Of a DNA stretch of 64,000 bases, positions 8,548 through 16,566 are shown in pieces. The notes under the pieces are model-generated. The model worked only from the letters and a program-made list of their open reading frames with translations, ran no database searches and was not told where the DNA came from. The position numbers and the translations under genes are program-made. The stretch is from an uncultured Eubacteriales bacterium (lineage in GTDB: Bacteria > Bacillota > Clostridia > Oscillospirales > Oscillospiraceae), in assembly GCA_900546515.1 (NCBI GenBank), contig URDG01000005.1:30587-94586 (forward strand), written 5' to 3'. Position 1 is the first letter of the stretch. Every line of letters starts with the position of its first letter.

Positions 8548-8635
8548 TTTACATCTCCTTTTTCTCTATTCGGGTTTTTGCCCGAACTTATCTTTTGCAC
8601 TCAGGTTTTCTATATTCATAAAAAAGAGATGTAAA
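8548..8635. repeat. Inverted repeat covering the SASP ribosome binding site
   Basis: The arm at 8548-8563 (which includes the SASP Shine-Dalgarno complement) is the inverse of 8620-8635, apart from one missing base. A second short hairpin, TTCGGG/CCCGAA at 8569-8586, lies between the arms. If transcribed as one RNA, the long arms would hide the ribosome binding site. Confidence 0.55.
8589..8618 (-). promoter_or_regulatory. Candidate sigma-G promoter of the SASP gene
   Basis: On the minus strand, TGAATA at 8618-8613 is a full match to the forespore -35. A weak -10 (AAAGATA, 8595-8589) lies 17 bases on. This is a weak call, supported mainly by the gene type. Confidence 0.35.
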
Positions 8636-8700
8636 TTTTTCATATTCGCGAAGAAACTGCCGCTTTCTCATATATCCGTTTTGAGCGTGTCTTATTTTTC

Positions 8701-8895
8701 TTCACCCACAAATTCAAACATATACTCACCGGCGCGGAGGGCGACATTCATTACAGCTTTTACATCCCTGAAAACTATGATCCCGCGAAAAAGTACCCGC
8801 TGATGATGGTCATGCCAGGCTACGACATGATGTGGTTCGGCGAGTCCTCCTCCGGCAGCATGTGCATCTCCCGGACGGAGTACTGCGGCCCGTCG
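8701..8895 (+). pseudogene. Remnant of an alpha/beta-hydrolase (esterase-like) gene
   Basis: One frame reads a convincing stretch of an esterase N-domain: HKFKHILTGAEGDIHYSFYI, then PENYDPAKKYPLMMVMPGYD and WFGESSSG. There is no start upstream and no catalytic nucleophile region. The similarity fades near 8895, where another frame begins to look coding. This is what remains after deletion of most of a gene. Confidence 0.6.
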
Positions 8896-9125
8896 GGCTT
8901 GCCGCCGCGATCTACGGTGTCTGTGCCTTCTATAAGCGCAGTATCTGGCAGTATATGTTCCTCATAAGCCACTTTGTTTTCTTTGATTACAGTGAGCCGG
9001 TCATATTCTTCTTTCTGGACTATATCGCGGTCATGTGGATGTTCGCGTATATAGGGAACATAGTAATGACGCTGCTTAAAAAGCGGCCTGAAAATAAAAA
9101 CAATATCCGGAGGACACAGAAATGA
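8832..9125 (+). CDS. Hypothetical membrane-protein fragment, probably a gene remnant
   Basis: The open frame (97 codons from GTG) has an unconvincing N-terminus that overlaps the esterase remnant in another frame. From about residue 22 it looks like the C-terminus of a multi-pass membrane protein, with hydrophobic FLISHFVFFDY and FFFLDYIAVMWMFAYIGNIV followed by a basic tail. It overlaps the next gene's start as ATGA. I read it as a deletion junction between two old genes. It may still be translated. Confidence 0.4.
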   Translation: MVRRVLLRQHVHLPDGVLRPVGLAAAIYGVCAFYKRSIWQYMFLISHFVFFDYSEPVIFFFLDYIAVMWMFAYIGNIVMTLLKKRPENKNNIRRTQK

Positions 9126-9571
9126 ACATTCTTTTTATTAACGGCAGCCCGAACAAAAACGGCAATACCGCCGCGCTCGCGGCCGAGCTGCTGGCGGGCA
9201 AAGACTATAAGACCCTGATGCTGACGGACTGCACCATCGGCAGCTACGGTCAGCAGCTCGCGGGTGACGGACTTGGCAATGTCATCGCCGAAATGAAAAA
9301 GGCCGACATTATCGTCGTCGGCTCACCCGTATACTGGCACAATATCTGCGGCAGCGTCCGCAACGTGCTCGACCGTTTTTACGGTGCAGTCGATGAGGGC
9401 GAGCTTGCCGGACGTAAGCTGTACTTCATGTTTCAGGGCGGAGCACCCGAGAAATGGATGCTCGAAGCCGGAGAGCACACAATGAAGCGCTTTGCCGCGC
9501 TCTACGGCATGAGCTACGGCGGCATGGTCACGACCCGCCGCGAGGCCGCCGCACTTGGAAAATCGATCTGA
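9122..9571 (+). CDS. NAD(P)H-dependent FMN reductase-like flavoprotein
   Basis: This 149-residue protein has a flavodoxin-like fold. The FMN phosphate loop INGSPNKNGNTAAL is at the N-terminus, followed by VVGSPVYWHNICGSVRNVLDRFYG near residues 66-90. It likely passes electrons from NAD(P)H to a flavin or other acceptor. A CGGAGG lies eight bases before the ATG. It is followed by a second, related flavoprotein gene after 26 bases. Confidence 0.88.
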   Translation: MNILFINGSPNKNGNTAALAAELLAGKDYKTLMLTDCTIGSYGQQLAGDGLGNVIAEMKKADIIVVGSPVYWHNICGSVRNVLDRFYGAVDEGELAGRKLYFMFQGGAPEKWMLEAGEHTMKRFAALYGMSYGGMVTTRREAAALGKSI

Positions 9572-9597
9572 ACAACAGTATAATGGAGGTCAATAAA

Positions 9598-10239
9598 ATG
9601 AAAGTTCTTATGGTAGTCGGCAGCCCGCACAAGGAGGGCTGCGTTTACACTGCGCTGTGTGAGGTCGCCTCAGCGCTGAATGCCGAGGGCATTGATACCG
9701 ACTTTTTCTGGATAGGCAACAAGCCCATCGGCGGCTGCATCGGCTGCCACGGCTGCGCAAAAAAGCACCGTTGCGTCTTTGACGACAAGGTCAATGAGTT
9801 CCTCAGCATCGCCAGGGACTATGACGGTTTCGTATTCGGTACGCCCGTGCATTGGGCAAGCGCCGCCGGTGCGATGAGCGCGTTTCTTGACCGCGTGTTC
9901 TATGCGGATTTCTGCGGCGGACTGAACAACTTCCTGCTCAAGCCCGCAGCAGCGGTAGTTACTGCGCGCCGTGCCGGAACGACCGTGACATGGGCTCAGA
10001 TAAACAAGTATTTCGGGCTTATGCAGATGCCCATCATTACCTCGCGTTGCTGGAACATGGCCTTCGGCGCAAATCCTGAGGAACTGAAAAAGGACAGGGA
10101 GGGTATGCAGATCATGCGCATCCTCGGCAAGAACATGGCGTGGTTCCTAAAGTGCAAGCAGGCCGGCGAAAAGGCCGGTATCGCCCTGCCAGAGCAGGAG
10201 AAGATCGATTTCACGAACTTCATAAGAGACGATCTCTAA
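9598..10239 (+). CDS. Flavodoxin-fold oxidoreductase with Cys cluster (iron-sulfur flavoprotein-like)
   Basis: This 213-residue protein begins MKVLMVVGSPHKEGCVYTAL, the FMN-binding loop. Next come Cys residues in GGCIGCHGCAKKHRC (about 42-56), which may hold an Fe-S cluster or act as redox cysteines. FVFGTPVHWASAAGAMSAFLDR completes the flavin site. The ATG at 9598 is fixed by GGAGG nine bases upstream; longer frames run through the previous gene. It is probably cotranscribed with 9122-9571. Confidence 0.88.
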   Translation: MKVLMVVGSPHKEGCVYTALCEVASALNAEGIDTDFFWIGNKPIGGCIGCHGCAKKHRCVFDDKVNEFLSIARDYDGFVFGTPVHWASAAGAMSAFLDRVFYADFCGGLNNFLLKPAAAVVTARRAGTTVTWAQINKYFGLMQMPIITSRCWNMAFGANPEELKKDREGMQIMRILGKNMAWFLKCKQAGEKAGIALPEQEKIDFTNFIRDDL

Positions 10240-10251
10240 TGCAGATGCACC

Positions 10252-10285
10252 GCCGCAAGCGTCATTTCGCTTGCGGCAGATTTTT
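10252..10285 (+). terminator. Intrinsic terminator after the flavoprotein pair
   Basis: A 10-base stem (10252-10261 with 10268-10277) has a 6-base loop and is followed by AGATTTTT. The T-run is shared with the left arm of the adjacent 57-base palindrome. Confidence 0.8.
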
Positions 10286-10335
10286 GTAAAAGGGAAACCA
10301 CGCGTTAGACGCGTGGTTTCCCTTTTACAAAAATC
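10279..10335. repeat. 57-bp perfect palindrome
   Basis: Arms of 27 bases (10279-10305 and 10309-10335) are exact inverse complements around a 3-base centre TAG. The ends are GATTTTTG and CAAAAATC, so either strand would give a hairpin with T-rich tails. It sits between two ordinary terminators of convergent genes. It could be an extra bidirectional terminator or a small palindromic mobile sequence. Confidence 0.9.
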
Positions 10336-10360
10336 AAACAGCCGGACATAAATCCGGCTG
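10330..10360 (-). terminator. Intrinsic terminator of the flavodoxin gene
   Basis: An 8-base stem CAGCCGGA/TCCGGCTG (10339-10346 with 10353-10360) is followed on the minus strand by TTTGATTTTTG. Confidence 0.7.
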
Positions 10361-10421
10361 CTTGACAAAGGTGTGGAAGTATTTGAAAGATCTATCGTAT
10401 CAGAATTATGCTGTGTCCGGA

Positions 10422-10847
10422 TCAGCCCGCAAGGGTCTTGCCGAGCTCTTTGCAAGCCTCAAGACCGGCATCATCGGGAGCTTCGCAGCAAACAACGCTG
10501 TCGGCTGCAAGTGTAATGCCTGCGCTGCGGCAATCATCCTCCCAAGTGCGCACCCATTCGCCGTCGCCCCAGCCGTATGAGCCAAAAAGCGCGACCTTCT
10601 TGCCAGCCAGCTTGCCCTTGAAATCATCAAACATCGGGGCAAACTCGCCATCCTCCAGAGATTCGGAACCCATAGCGGGGCAGCCAAATGCGATTGCTTC
10701 AAGTGAATCTATAACAGAAGCCGTAACATCGGAGGGCGTATAAATTTCCGCGCCCGGATTGACCGTTCTCATGCCTTTCAGGACCGCGTTTGCCATGGTC
10801 TCTGTGTTGCCGGTGCCGCTCCAATAAATAACTGCTGCTTTTTTCAT
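10422..10847 (-). CDS. Flavodoxin
   Basis: This 141-residue short-chain flavodoxin is a soluble electron carrier. The FMN phosphate loop is WSGTGNTETMA near residues 9-19. An aromatic-flanked loop, FGSYGWGDGEWVRTWED, lies near residues 88-104 and matches the 90s-loop of the family. It is likely transcribed with the DUF3793 gene upstream, from which it is separated by 31 bases. Confidence 0.94.
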   Translation of the reverse strand: MKKAAVIYWSGTGNTETMANAVLKGMRTVNPGAEIYTPSDVTASVIDSLEAIAFGCPAMGSESLEDGEFAPMFDDFKGKLAGKKVALFGSYGWGDGEWVRTWEDDCRSAGITLAADSVVCCEAPDDAGLEACKELGKTLAG

Positions 10848-10878
10848 ATTGGTATCATCCTTTCATTCGCTTATATAA

Positions 10879-11430
10879 TCAAACTGCCACAGCAAGCTGT
10901 TCAACGCTTGCGCCCGTCTCTGCGAGCTGACAGTAGATTTCAGTGCACTTTTTGTATTTTGCGAAAAGCGAGCGCGCCTTTTCCTCGTCTCCGTAGACCT
11001 TCCACAGTCCGGAATATTTGAAGTTCCCGGCCTTGTGTTCAATAAATCCCTTGACGTCTTCCGGCGGGTAGCTGAGAAACAGCCCTATCTCGTGCGGGAA
11101 TTCAGCGTTTTCGCGCAAGCGCCGGATAAGCCTCACAACACACTGGTCACAGCTTGCGCAACTATAGCCCGCATCACGCAGCATCTGCGCTGCATACTCA
11201 TTCTGCAAATCACGCTTGAGCTGTGTCGGTCTGTATAGATACAGCAGGACACGTTTTTCTGAGTAGCGCATCGGCAGCAGACACAGTCCTTTCGGAACGA
11301 GCCGTCTGTTCAGCTCCCGCACATAGGAAAGCAGCTCTTCTCTGGAGCTATATGCGCAGCTAAAAAGATTCCCCGTCTTTATGCCCGCCAACGTTGGCGC
11401 GCACTGCTCGATTATGAAATCATCAGACAT
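10879..11430 (-). CDS. DUF3793-family protein
   Basis: This 183-residue protein resembles the DUF3793 family of Clostridia, which has no settled function. Visible marks are the N-terminal APTLAGIKTGNLFSC, a CASCDQC Cys cluster near residue 92, and EIGLFLSYPPEDVKGFIEH. It lies just upstream of a flavodoxin on the same strand. The CxxCxxC cluster suggests metal or redox chemistry, but that is inference. Confidence 0.82.
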   Translation of the reverse strand: MSDDFIIEQCAPTLAGIKTGNLFSCAYSSREELLSYVRELNRRLVPKGLCLLPMRYSEKRVLLYLYRPTQLKRDLQNEYAAQMLRDAGYSCASCDQCVVRLIRRLRENAEFPHEIGLFLSYPPEDVKGFIEHKAGNFKYSGLWKVYGDEEKARSLFAKYKKCTEIYCQLAETGASVEQLAVAV

Positions 11431-11513
11431 GCGTTTGCTCCTTTTACAGGTTAGAGTGCTTCAACTTGTGTTCACTTCATATGTTTCATCTGCCTTGCGA
11501 GATAATTATATGC

Positions 11514-11557
11514 AAAAATCAGAGTCATATCCGCTCCAAAACGCGCGGATATGACTC
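11514..11557 (-). terminator. Intrinsic terminator, minus strand
   Basis: A 13-base perfect stem GAGTCATATCCGC/GCGGATATGACTC (11522-11534 with 11545-11557) is followed on the minus strand by TGATTTTTG. It lies just after the AraC-type gene and separates it from the DUF3793-flavodoxin pair. Confidence 0.8.
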
Positions 11558-11569
11558 CAAAACAGTTTC

Positions 11570-12544
11570 TTATCCGGGCGCACAGCTGTCCTTTTCAGCT
11601 CCATTTCTGTATGCGTTCGGAGGGACGCCTATGATGTCACGGAATGCTTTTGCAAACTTACTGGCGTTGTCATAGCCGAACTGCCCTGCTATATCAAGGA
11701 CAGTACGATCCGTGCTCCTCAGCTGTTCTGCCGCGCCATGCATTTTCTGCGCACGCAGAAAGGCCGCGGGCGACATGCCGAACACGCCGCGAAAGCTTTT
11801 ATTTATCATCGACGGTGATGCGCCGAAGTGAGCAGACAACTCCTGTAGTGTGAAATTGCGCTCTGTATTCGTCAGCAGGTAATCGCTTACTTTTTTTGCA
11901 AGCAGCACCTGTCCTCTCGTATAGCTGCGTCCGGCAGGCTCGCTGTCTATCGGAAAGGCACTGAGGAAAAGCAGCAGTTCCAGAATCTTGACCTTGAAAT
12001 ATCCCTTTCTCACATTTTCCGGCACAGAATACAATTCCGAAAAAATATGCTTTACCTGCGGAGATGAGCGCGCCGTAAAATAGTTTGAATCAGAGCAGAA
12101 GCGCTCAATTATAGCGCTTGGGCAGACGTTTACATCCTGCAGGAAGCAGGACAGGCACTCAGGCGCCGCATCCGGGTCTATTGTGACGGTAATGCCGTGA
12201 TAATGCCCCGTAGGGAAACCCGCCATACCGCCGGAAGCGCCGCGCCGTGCGATCGACATATCACCAGGCGCGAGAAAATAAAACTCGCTGCCGAACTGAT
12301 ACTCTATGCGGCCCTCGAGGCAGTGGTTTATTTCAATCACTTTCGGCTCCTGTGCAAGCTCCATAACGCGCATTGTTGCATGGACATCGTTATAAAGTAT
12401 CTCTATTCCCGGAAAAACCGGATAAGCCGTTACAGTCACATCGCCGTCAGTTCCGCCAAGCCTGTAGACCGTATGATTTTCCGCCCGGCAAAGCACATCC
12501 GTGTCCTTACCGTACATTTTCTTTTCATGACAATCGGGCGGCAT
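11570..12544 (-). CDS. AraC-family transcriptional regulator
   Basis: This 324-residue regulator has an N-terminal cupin-like sensing region (about 1-200) and a C-terminal double helix-turn-helix. The latter runs from FTLQELSAHFGASPSMINKSF to VLDIAGQFGYDNASKFAKAFRDIIGVPP. GGAGG seven bases upstream supports the start. The targets are not shown. The nearby DUF3793-flavodoxin pair on the same strand is a possible target by position only. Confidence 0.92.
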   Translation of the reverse strand: MPPDCHEKKMYGKDTDVLCRAENHTVYRLGGTDGDVTVTAYPVFPGIEILYNDVHATMRVMELAQEPKVIEINHCLEGRIEYQFGSEFYFLAPGDMSIARRGASGGMAGFPTGHYHGITVTIDPDAAPECLSCFLQDVNVCPSAIIERFCSDSNYFTARSSPQVKHIFSELYSVPENVRKGYFKVKILELLLFLSAFPIDSEPAGRSYTRGQVLLAKKVSDYLLTNTERNFTLQELSAHFGASPSMINKSFRGVFGMSPAAFLRAQKMHGAAEQLRSTDRTVLDIAGQFGYDNASKFAKAFRDIIGVPPNAYRNGAEKDSCAPG

Positions 12545-12637
12545 TTTTTATCCTCCACATTGATTAGATGTATTTAACCAGCTCTTTGAAAAAATACCGC
12601 CAGCGGCGGTGCTCTGGATACAACGCATATTATAAAC

Positions 12638-12677
12638 GGGAGCTTTCAGTTTTGCAACATTTCCTTTGAAAGCTCCC
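12638..12677 (-). terminator. Likely terminator of the MOSC gene
   Basis: An 11-base stem GGGAGCTTTCA/TGAAAGCTCCC (12638-12648 with 12667-12677) has an 18-base loop. On the minus strand it is followed by the modest T-rich run GTTTATAAT. Confidence 0.55.
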
Positions 12678-12686
12678 TTTAAGTAT

Positions 12687-13145
12687 TCATCCGATCACGC
12701 GCACTGTGTCTCCGGCTTTCAGTGTGCCTCCGGCGAGTATTTTGACAAATATGCCTTCGCGCGGCATAACGCAGTCCCCCGCCTTGCGCCGTATCGCACA
12801 GTCATTATGACATTCTTTGCCGATCTGTGTGACCTCTCCGACCGCCTTCTCTCCGAGTGCAAGACGCGCCCCGACCGGCAGCTTATAAAGAGTTATTCCC
12901 TCGACAAGAATATTTTCTGCAAAATCGCCCGGTCTGAGTCTGAAACCGCCTAGCTTCTCCTGAAGCGCGTCCACACTCTCCTGTCCGAGCAGCGACACCT
13001 GACGATGCCAGTGGCCTGCATGAGCGTCACCGACTATGCCCCAATCCGGACGCAGCTCTATCTCATCCACCGGATGCTTTTGCTCTCCTTTTTTCTCGCT
13101 GACGCAAACAGCCAGCACTCTCGCAGTCTTTTCAGTTTCATTCAT
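12687..13145 (-). CDS. MOSC-domain protein
   Basis: This 152-residue protein consists of a single MOSC domain, the C-terminal fold of molybdenum-cofactor sulfurases, without the cysteine-desulfurase part. Features are GIVGDAHAGHWHRQVSLL (about 37-54), GDFAENILVEGI (73-84) and the conserved Cys in IGKECHNDCAIRR (about 107-119). Relatives handle sulfur on molybdopterin or reduce N-hydroxylated bases. A clear sigma-A promoter lies upstream. Confidence 0.88.
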   Translation of the reverse strand: MNETEKTARVLAVCVSEKKGEQKHPVDEIELRPDWGIVGDAHAGHWHRQVSLLGQESVDALQEKLGGFRLRPGDFAENILVEGITLYKLPVGARLALGEKAVGEVTQIGKECHNDCAIRRKAGDCVMPREGIFVKILAGGTLKAGDTVRVIG

Positions 13146-13187
13146 TTCAAATTGCGCCCTCTTTTACATATCATCACGGTAGGTTTT

Positions 13188-13216
13188 ATTATAATACAGA
13201 TGGCAGAGCATTTCAA
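13188..13216 (-). promoter_or_regulatory. Sigma-A promoter of the MOSC gene
   Basis: On the minus strand, TTGAAA (13216-13211) is followed after 17 bases by TATAAT (13193-13188), 43 bases before the ATG. Confidence 0.7.
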
Positions 13217-13300
13217 GTTGATTTTACACACAGCCGCAGAACGCTTTTTTGTGAATGCTGAATATGGAAAGACTTATTTGTTTTCAGAATACAAATCCCC

Positions 13301-13329
13301 TTTCAAATCTCAGACACATAGTATATAAT
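13301..13329 (+). promoter_or_regulatory. Sigma-A-like promoter of the galactokinase gene
   Basis: TTTCAA (13301-13306) is followed after 17 bases by TATAAT (13324-13329), 50 bases before the start. The -35 is weak and the -10 is perfect. Confidence 0.55.
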
Positions 13330-13379
13330 TATTCCCATAAATAAGCTCAGGCGCATTCCGCGCATTCGGGAGGTACATC

Positions 13380-14489
13380 ATGGACAGAATTTTTCATTTT
13401 TCCGCTTCTGGCAGGACAGAGATCTGCGGCAACCACACAGATCACCAGCATGGCTGCGTGCTCGCCGCCGCGGTGGATATGGAGACGCGCGCAGACGTCC
13501 GACTCAACGGCAGCAGTATTATCCGGGTTCGCTCAGAGGGTTATGCCCCGGTAGAGATTGACACAGGAGATCTTAAAATACGTGAGGATGAACGGAATAC
13601 TACCGCCGCACTCGTCCGCGGTATGGCCGCCGCATTTGCCGAGCGCGGATGCATACTGCACGGTTTTGATGCTGAGGTAAGCTCTACCGTCCTCCCCGGC
13701 TCCGGTCTTTCAAGCTCAGCCGCCTTTGAGGTTCTTATCGGGCGCATATTGAACGAGCTTTTCTATGACGGCCGTCTCTCAGCTATAGAGATCGCGCAAG
13801 CCGGTCAGTATGCAGAAAATGTGTATTTCGGCAAACCGTGCGGATTAATGGATCAGATGGCCTCAAGCGTCGGCGGCCTCGTATACATTGATTTTAATAG
13901 TCCTGAAGATCCAATCGTCAGAAAAATCGATTTTGATTTTGCCCACAGCGGGTACACGTTATGTATAATCGACTCCGGCGCAGACCATTCCGATCTCACA
14001 GCTGAATATTCAGCCATACCGTATGAGCTGAAAAAGCTCTGTGCAGTCATGGGACGTGAGTATCTGCGCGACGTTGATGAGTGTGAATTCTACGCCAGAC
14101 TTCCTGGGCTCCGCCGTGCCGCCGGAGACCGCGCCGTGCTGCGTGCGATGCATGTCTTTGACGAAAACAGGCGCGTTCAGGCTCAGGTCAAGGCTCTTTC
14201 GGACGGTGATTTCTGTACATTCCTCAAAGGCATAAACGAATCCGGCCTGTCTTCTTGGCTTTATCTGCAAAATGTTATCCCCGCCGGCAGACCCTCGCAT
14301 CAGGAAATGGCATTCACTCTGGCACTGTGCAGAAAGCTGCTCGACGGAGATGGCGCTGTGAGGGTGCATGGCGGTGGCTTTGCCGGGACAGTGCTTGCCT
14401 TTGTGCCTGATGCACGATTCGAGATCTTCAAGGTGTCTGTCGAGGCCGTACTCGGAAACGGCTGCTGTCATGAGCTTCACATCCGCTGA
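13380..14489 (+). CDS. galK: Galactokinase (GHMP kinase)
   Basis: This 369-residue enzyme likely phosphorylates galactose at C1. It carries the galactokinase signature GRTEICGNHTDHQHG (residues 11-25), the GHMP ATP loop LPGSGLSSSAAFEV (about 108-121), and a C-terminal RVHGGGFAGTVLAFV. No galT or galE lies next to it. CGGGAGG precedes the ATG at good spacing. A terminator follows at once, so it is a single-gene unit. Confidence 0.92.
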   Translation: MDRIFHFSASGRTEICGNHTDHQHGCVLAAAVDMETRADVRLNGSSIIRVRSEGYAPVEIDTGDLKIREDERNTTAALVRGMAAAFAERGCILHGFDAEVSSTVLPGSGLSSSAAFEVLIGRILNELFYDGRLSAIEIAQAGQYAENVYFGKPCGLMDQMASSVGGLVYIDFNSPEDPIVRKIDFDFAHSGYTLCIIDSGADHSDLTAEYSAIPYELKKLCAVMGREYLRDVDECEFYARLPGLRRAAGDRAVLRAMHVFDENRRVQAQVKALSDGDFCTFLKGINESGLSSWLYLQNVIPAGRPSHQEMAFTLALCRKLLDGDGAVRVHGGGFAGTVLAFVPDARFEIFKVSVEAVLGNGCCHELHIR

Positions 14490-14505
14490 ATATTATCTCT
14501 TTTTC

Positions 14506-14547
14506 ATCCCTCCGCGCGGTAATTCCGCAGCGGAGGGATAAAAATTT
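14506..14547 (+). terminator. Terminator of galK
   Basis: A 10-base stem ATCCCTCCGC/GCGGAGGGAT (14506-14515 with 14530-14539) is followed by AAAAATTTT. Confidence 0.65.
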
Positions 14548-14630
14548 TAAAAAATATCCCCCCGGGGAGCTTACGCACGGCAGCTAATTCTGTTATATTA
14601 TGTCATTCCGAAAAAATGAGGTGTATTTAT

Positions 14631-15683
14631 ATGCATATGGCTGACGCTCTGCTCTCCCCCACTGTGGCTGCTGTAATGTATGCCGCATCCGCCGTAACTG
14701 CCGGCGCTTCCGTTAAAACTCTAAAGAAAGACGAAAGCTCTGCAAAACTCCCTACAATGGCTGTGACATCAGCGTTAGTCTTTGCCGGTCAGATGATAAA
14801 CTACACCATTCCAGGCACCGGTTCTTCCGGCCATATCTGCGGCGGCATGCTGCTGTCCGCTCTGCTGGGACCTCAGGCCGGTTTTCTCTCGATGGTCGTT
14901 ATTCTCGCAATACAAAGCCTTTTCTTTGCTGACGGCGGTCTGCTTGCGCTCGGCGCTAACTGCTGGAACATGGCTTTTTATGGTTGCTTCGTCGGCTACT
15001 ATCTTATATGGCGTCCAATAATGAGGAGCAATCTTTTCGGCAATCGCGGCGCATGCCGTGCCAAGATAATCCTTGCCTCCGTACTCGGCTGCATTGTTAC
15101 CCTCCAGCTTGGAGCATTCTCCGTCGTGCTTGAAACCTCCGCATCCGGTATAACCGAGCTGCCTTTCGGCACCTTTGTTGCCATCATGCAGCCTATTCAC
15201 CTTGCGATAGGACTTGTTGAGGGCCTGATCACCTCGGCCGTGCTGATATTTGTTTACGAGGCGCGCGCCGAACTTCTCGAAGATGCAGGCGCCGCCGAAA
15301 ATGAAGGCAAATTTTCCCTCAAGAAGACGCTTGCCGTACTCGCTGTTGCGGCTGCTGTCATCGGCGGCGGACTGAGCCTGTTCGCCAGTTCCAATCCGGA
15401 CGGTCTCGAGTGGTCATTGTTCGGCAACACCGAGGCCGGTTACAGTCAGAACATGGGTCTTTCCGAAGACTCGTATGGTCTCTCCGGCAGAGCATCCGAG
15501 CGGGCTGAGGCCGTACAGGAAAAGACGGCCTTTCTGCCGGACTACTCCTTTGCCGGAAGCGACAGTGCAGCAGGCACAAGTGTTTCCGGGCTGGTCGGTT
15601 CGGTTATCGTCGCCGTATTTGCCGTTGCCGTGTGCCTGACAGGCGGATTTTTCCGCAGGAAAACGCACGGGGCACATAAATAA
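14631..15683 (+). CDS. cbiM: Cobalt/nickel ECF transporter substrate component, CbiM with fused CbiN/PDGLE-like domain
   Basis: This is the metal-binding S-component of an energy-coupling-factor transporter. The ATG at 14631 is chosen because it gives MHMADALLSP. The family needs Met1-His2 at the mature N-terminus for metal binding, and GAGGTG lies upstream. Residues 1-215 form the CbiM membrane domain. A linker follows, then a C-terminal SNPDGLEWSLFGN motif near 258 and a last helix (about 320-345). That is the CbiN/PDGLE-type partner fused on. It is cotranscribed with cbiQ and cbiO. No cobalamin riboswitch is evident. Confidence 0.92.
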   Translation: MHMADALLSPTVAAVMYAASAVTAGASVKTLKKDESSAKLPTMAVTSALVFAGQMINYTIPGTGSSGHICGGMLLSALLGPQAGFLSMVVILAIQSLFFADGGLLALGANCWNMAFYGCFVGYYLIWRPIMRSNLFGNRGACRAKIILASVLGCIVTLQLGAFSVVLETSASGITELPFGTFVAIMQPIHLAIGLVEGLITSAVLIFVYEARAELLEDAGAAENEGKFSLKKTLAVLAVAAAVIGGGLSLFASSNPDGLEWSLFGNTEAGYSQNMGLSEDSYGLSGRASERAEAVQEKTAFLPDYSFAGSDSAAGTSVSGLVGSVIVAVFAVAVCLTGGFFRRKTHGAHK

Positions 15684-15758
15684 CGCCAAATATAAAAATA
15701 TCTGACCGGAGCCTCGTGCCAGAGGCTCCGGTTACAGTCTTTATCTTCAGAGGCAAGC

Positions 15759-16562
15759 ATGGACAGATTACGTCAGTCGCAGAACGAGCTGCGTGAAATG
15801 GAGATCCTCACCGCGGAAAGCTCCCCGGTGCATGACCTTCATCCGCTGAGTAAGCTTCTCGTTACAATTATATATATCCTTACGGTCGTTTCGTTTCCAA
15901 AGTACGATCTGAGCGGCCTTGTCGTTATGGTGTTGTATCCCGTGTTCATATTTCAGCTGGCCGGGATATCCGCGCGTCTGTGCTTTTACAGGCTGCGCTT
16001 CGTCCTGCCGCTGGTGTGCGCAGTCGGCCTTGTCAATCCATTTGTCGACCGCGCGCCGCTCATCAAGCTTGGCAATATTATAATAAGCGGCGGTACCGTC
16101 TCGATGATCACACTGATGCTGAAAGGCGTTTTTGCGCTGATGGCCTCGTTCCTTCTTATAGCAACAACACCTATTGATTCTCTCTGTGCCGCGCTGAGAA
16201 AGCTGCGCATCCCATCCGTGATCACAACTCTGCTCCTGCTGACCTACCGCTACATCGGACTGATGCTCAGTGAGGCGGCCGTCATGGCGGACGCGTACCG
16301 TCTGCGTGCCCCCGGTCAGAACGGCATACATGTTTCCGCGTGGGGCTCATTTATCGGCCAACTTCTTCTCCGCAGCATGGACAGAGCTGCCGAGCTGTAC
16401 GGCAGCATGCAGCTGCGCGGATTCTGCGGGGAATTCTATTACGCCGGTATAAAGCCTCTCCGTATCCGCGATCTCATCTTTATGATTGTGGCCTCCGCCG
16501 CCTTTCTATGCGCAAGGTACTTTGACATTGCCGTACTTCTCGGCAGCCTTTTTGTGAGGTGA
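15759..16562 (+). CDS. cbiQ: ECF transporter transmembrane component CbiQ
   Basis: This 267-residue T-component links the metal-binding CbiM to the ATPase. Several membrane helices are visible (about 35-55, 60-80, 85-105, 120-145, 235-265). The cytoplasmic coupling helices carry ADAYRLRAPG and LYGSMQLRGF, equivalent to the family's Ala-Arg-Gly motifs. It stops four bases before cbiO. AGAGG precedes the start. Confidence 0.93.
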   Translation: MDRLRQSQNELREMEILTAESSPVHDLHPLSKLLVTIIYILTVVSFPKYDLSGLVVMVLYPVFIFQLAGISARLCFYRLRFVLPLVCAVGLVNPFVDRAPLIKLGNIIISGGTVSMITLMLKGVFALMASFLLIATTPIDSLCAALRKLRIPSVITTLLLLTYRYIGLMLSEAAVMADAYRLRAPGQNGIHVSAWGSFIGQLLLRSMDRAAELYGSMQLRGFCGEFYYAGIKPLRIRDLIFMIVASAAFLCARYFDIAVLLGSLFVR

Positions 16563-16566
16563 AACA

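Noticed and set aside
9454..9597. Longer N-terminus for the flavoprotein at 9598
   Set aside because: The in-frame extension runs through the previous gene and lacks a ribosome binding site, while GGAGG fixes the ATG at 9598.
14490..14630. Possible cobalamin or nickel-cobalt riboswitch before cbiM
   Set aside because: Apart from the galK terminator I see no conserved riboswitch core; the leader is too short for a cobalamin riboswitch.
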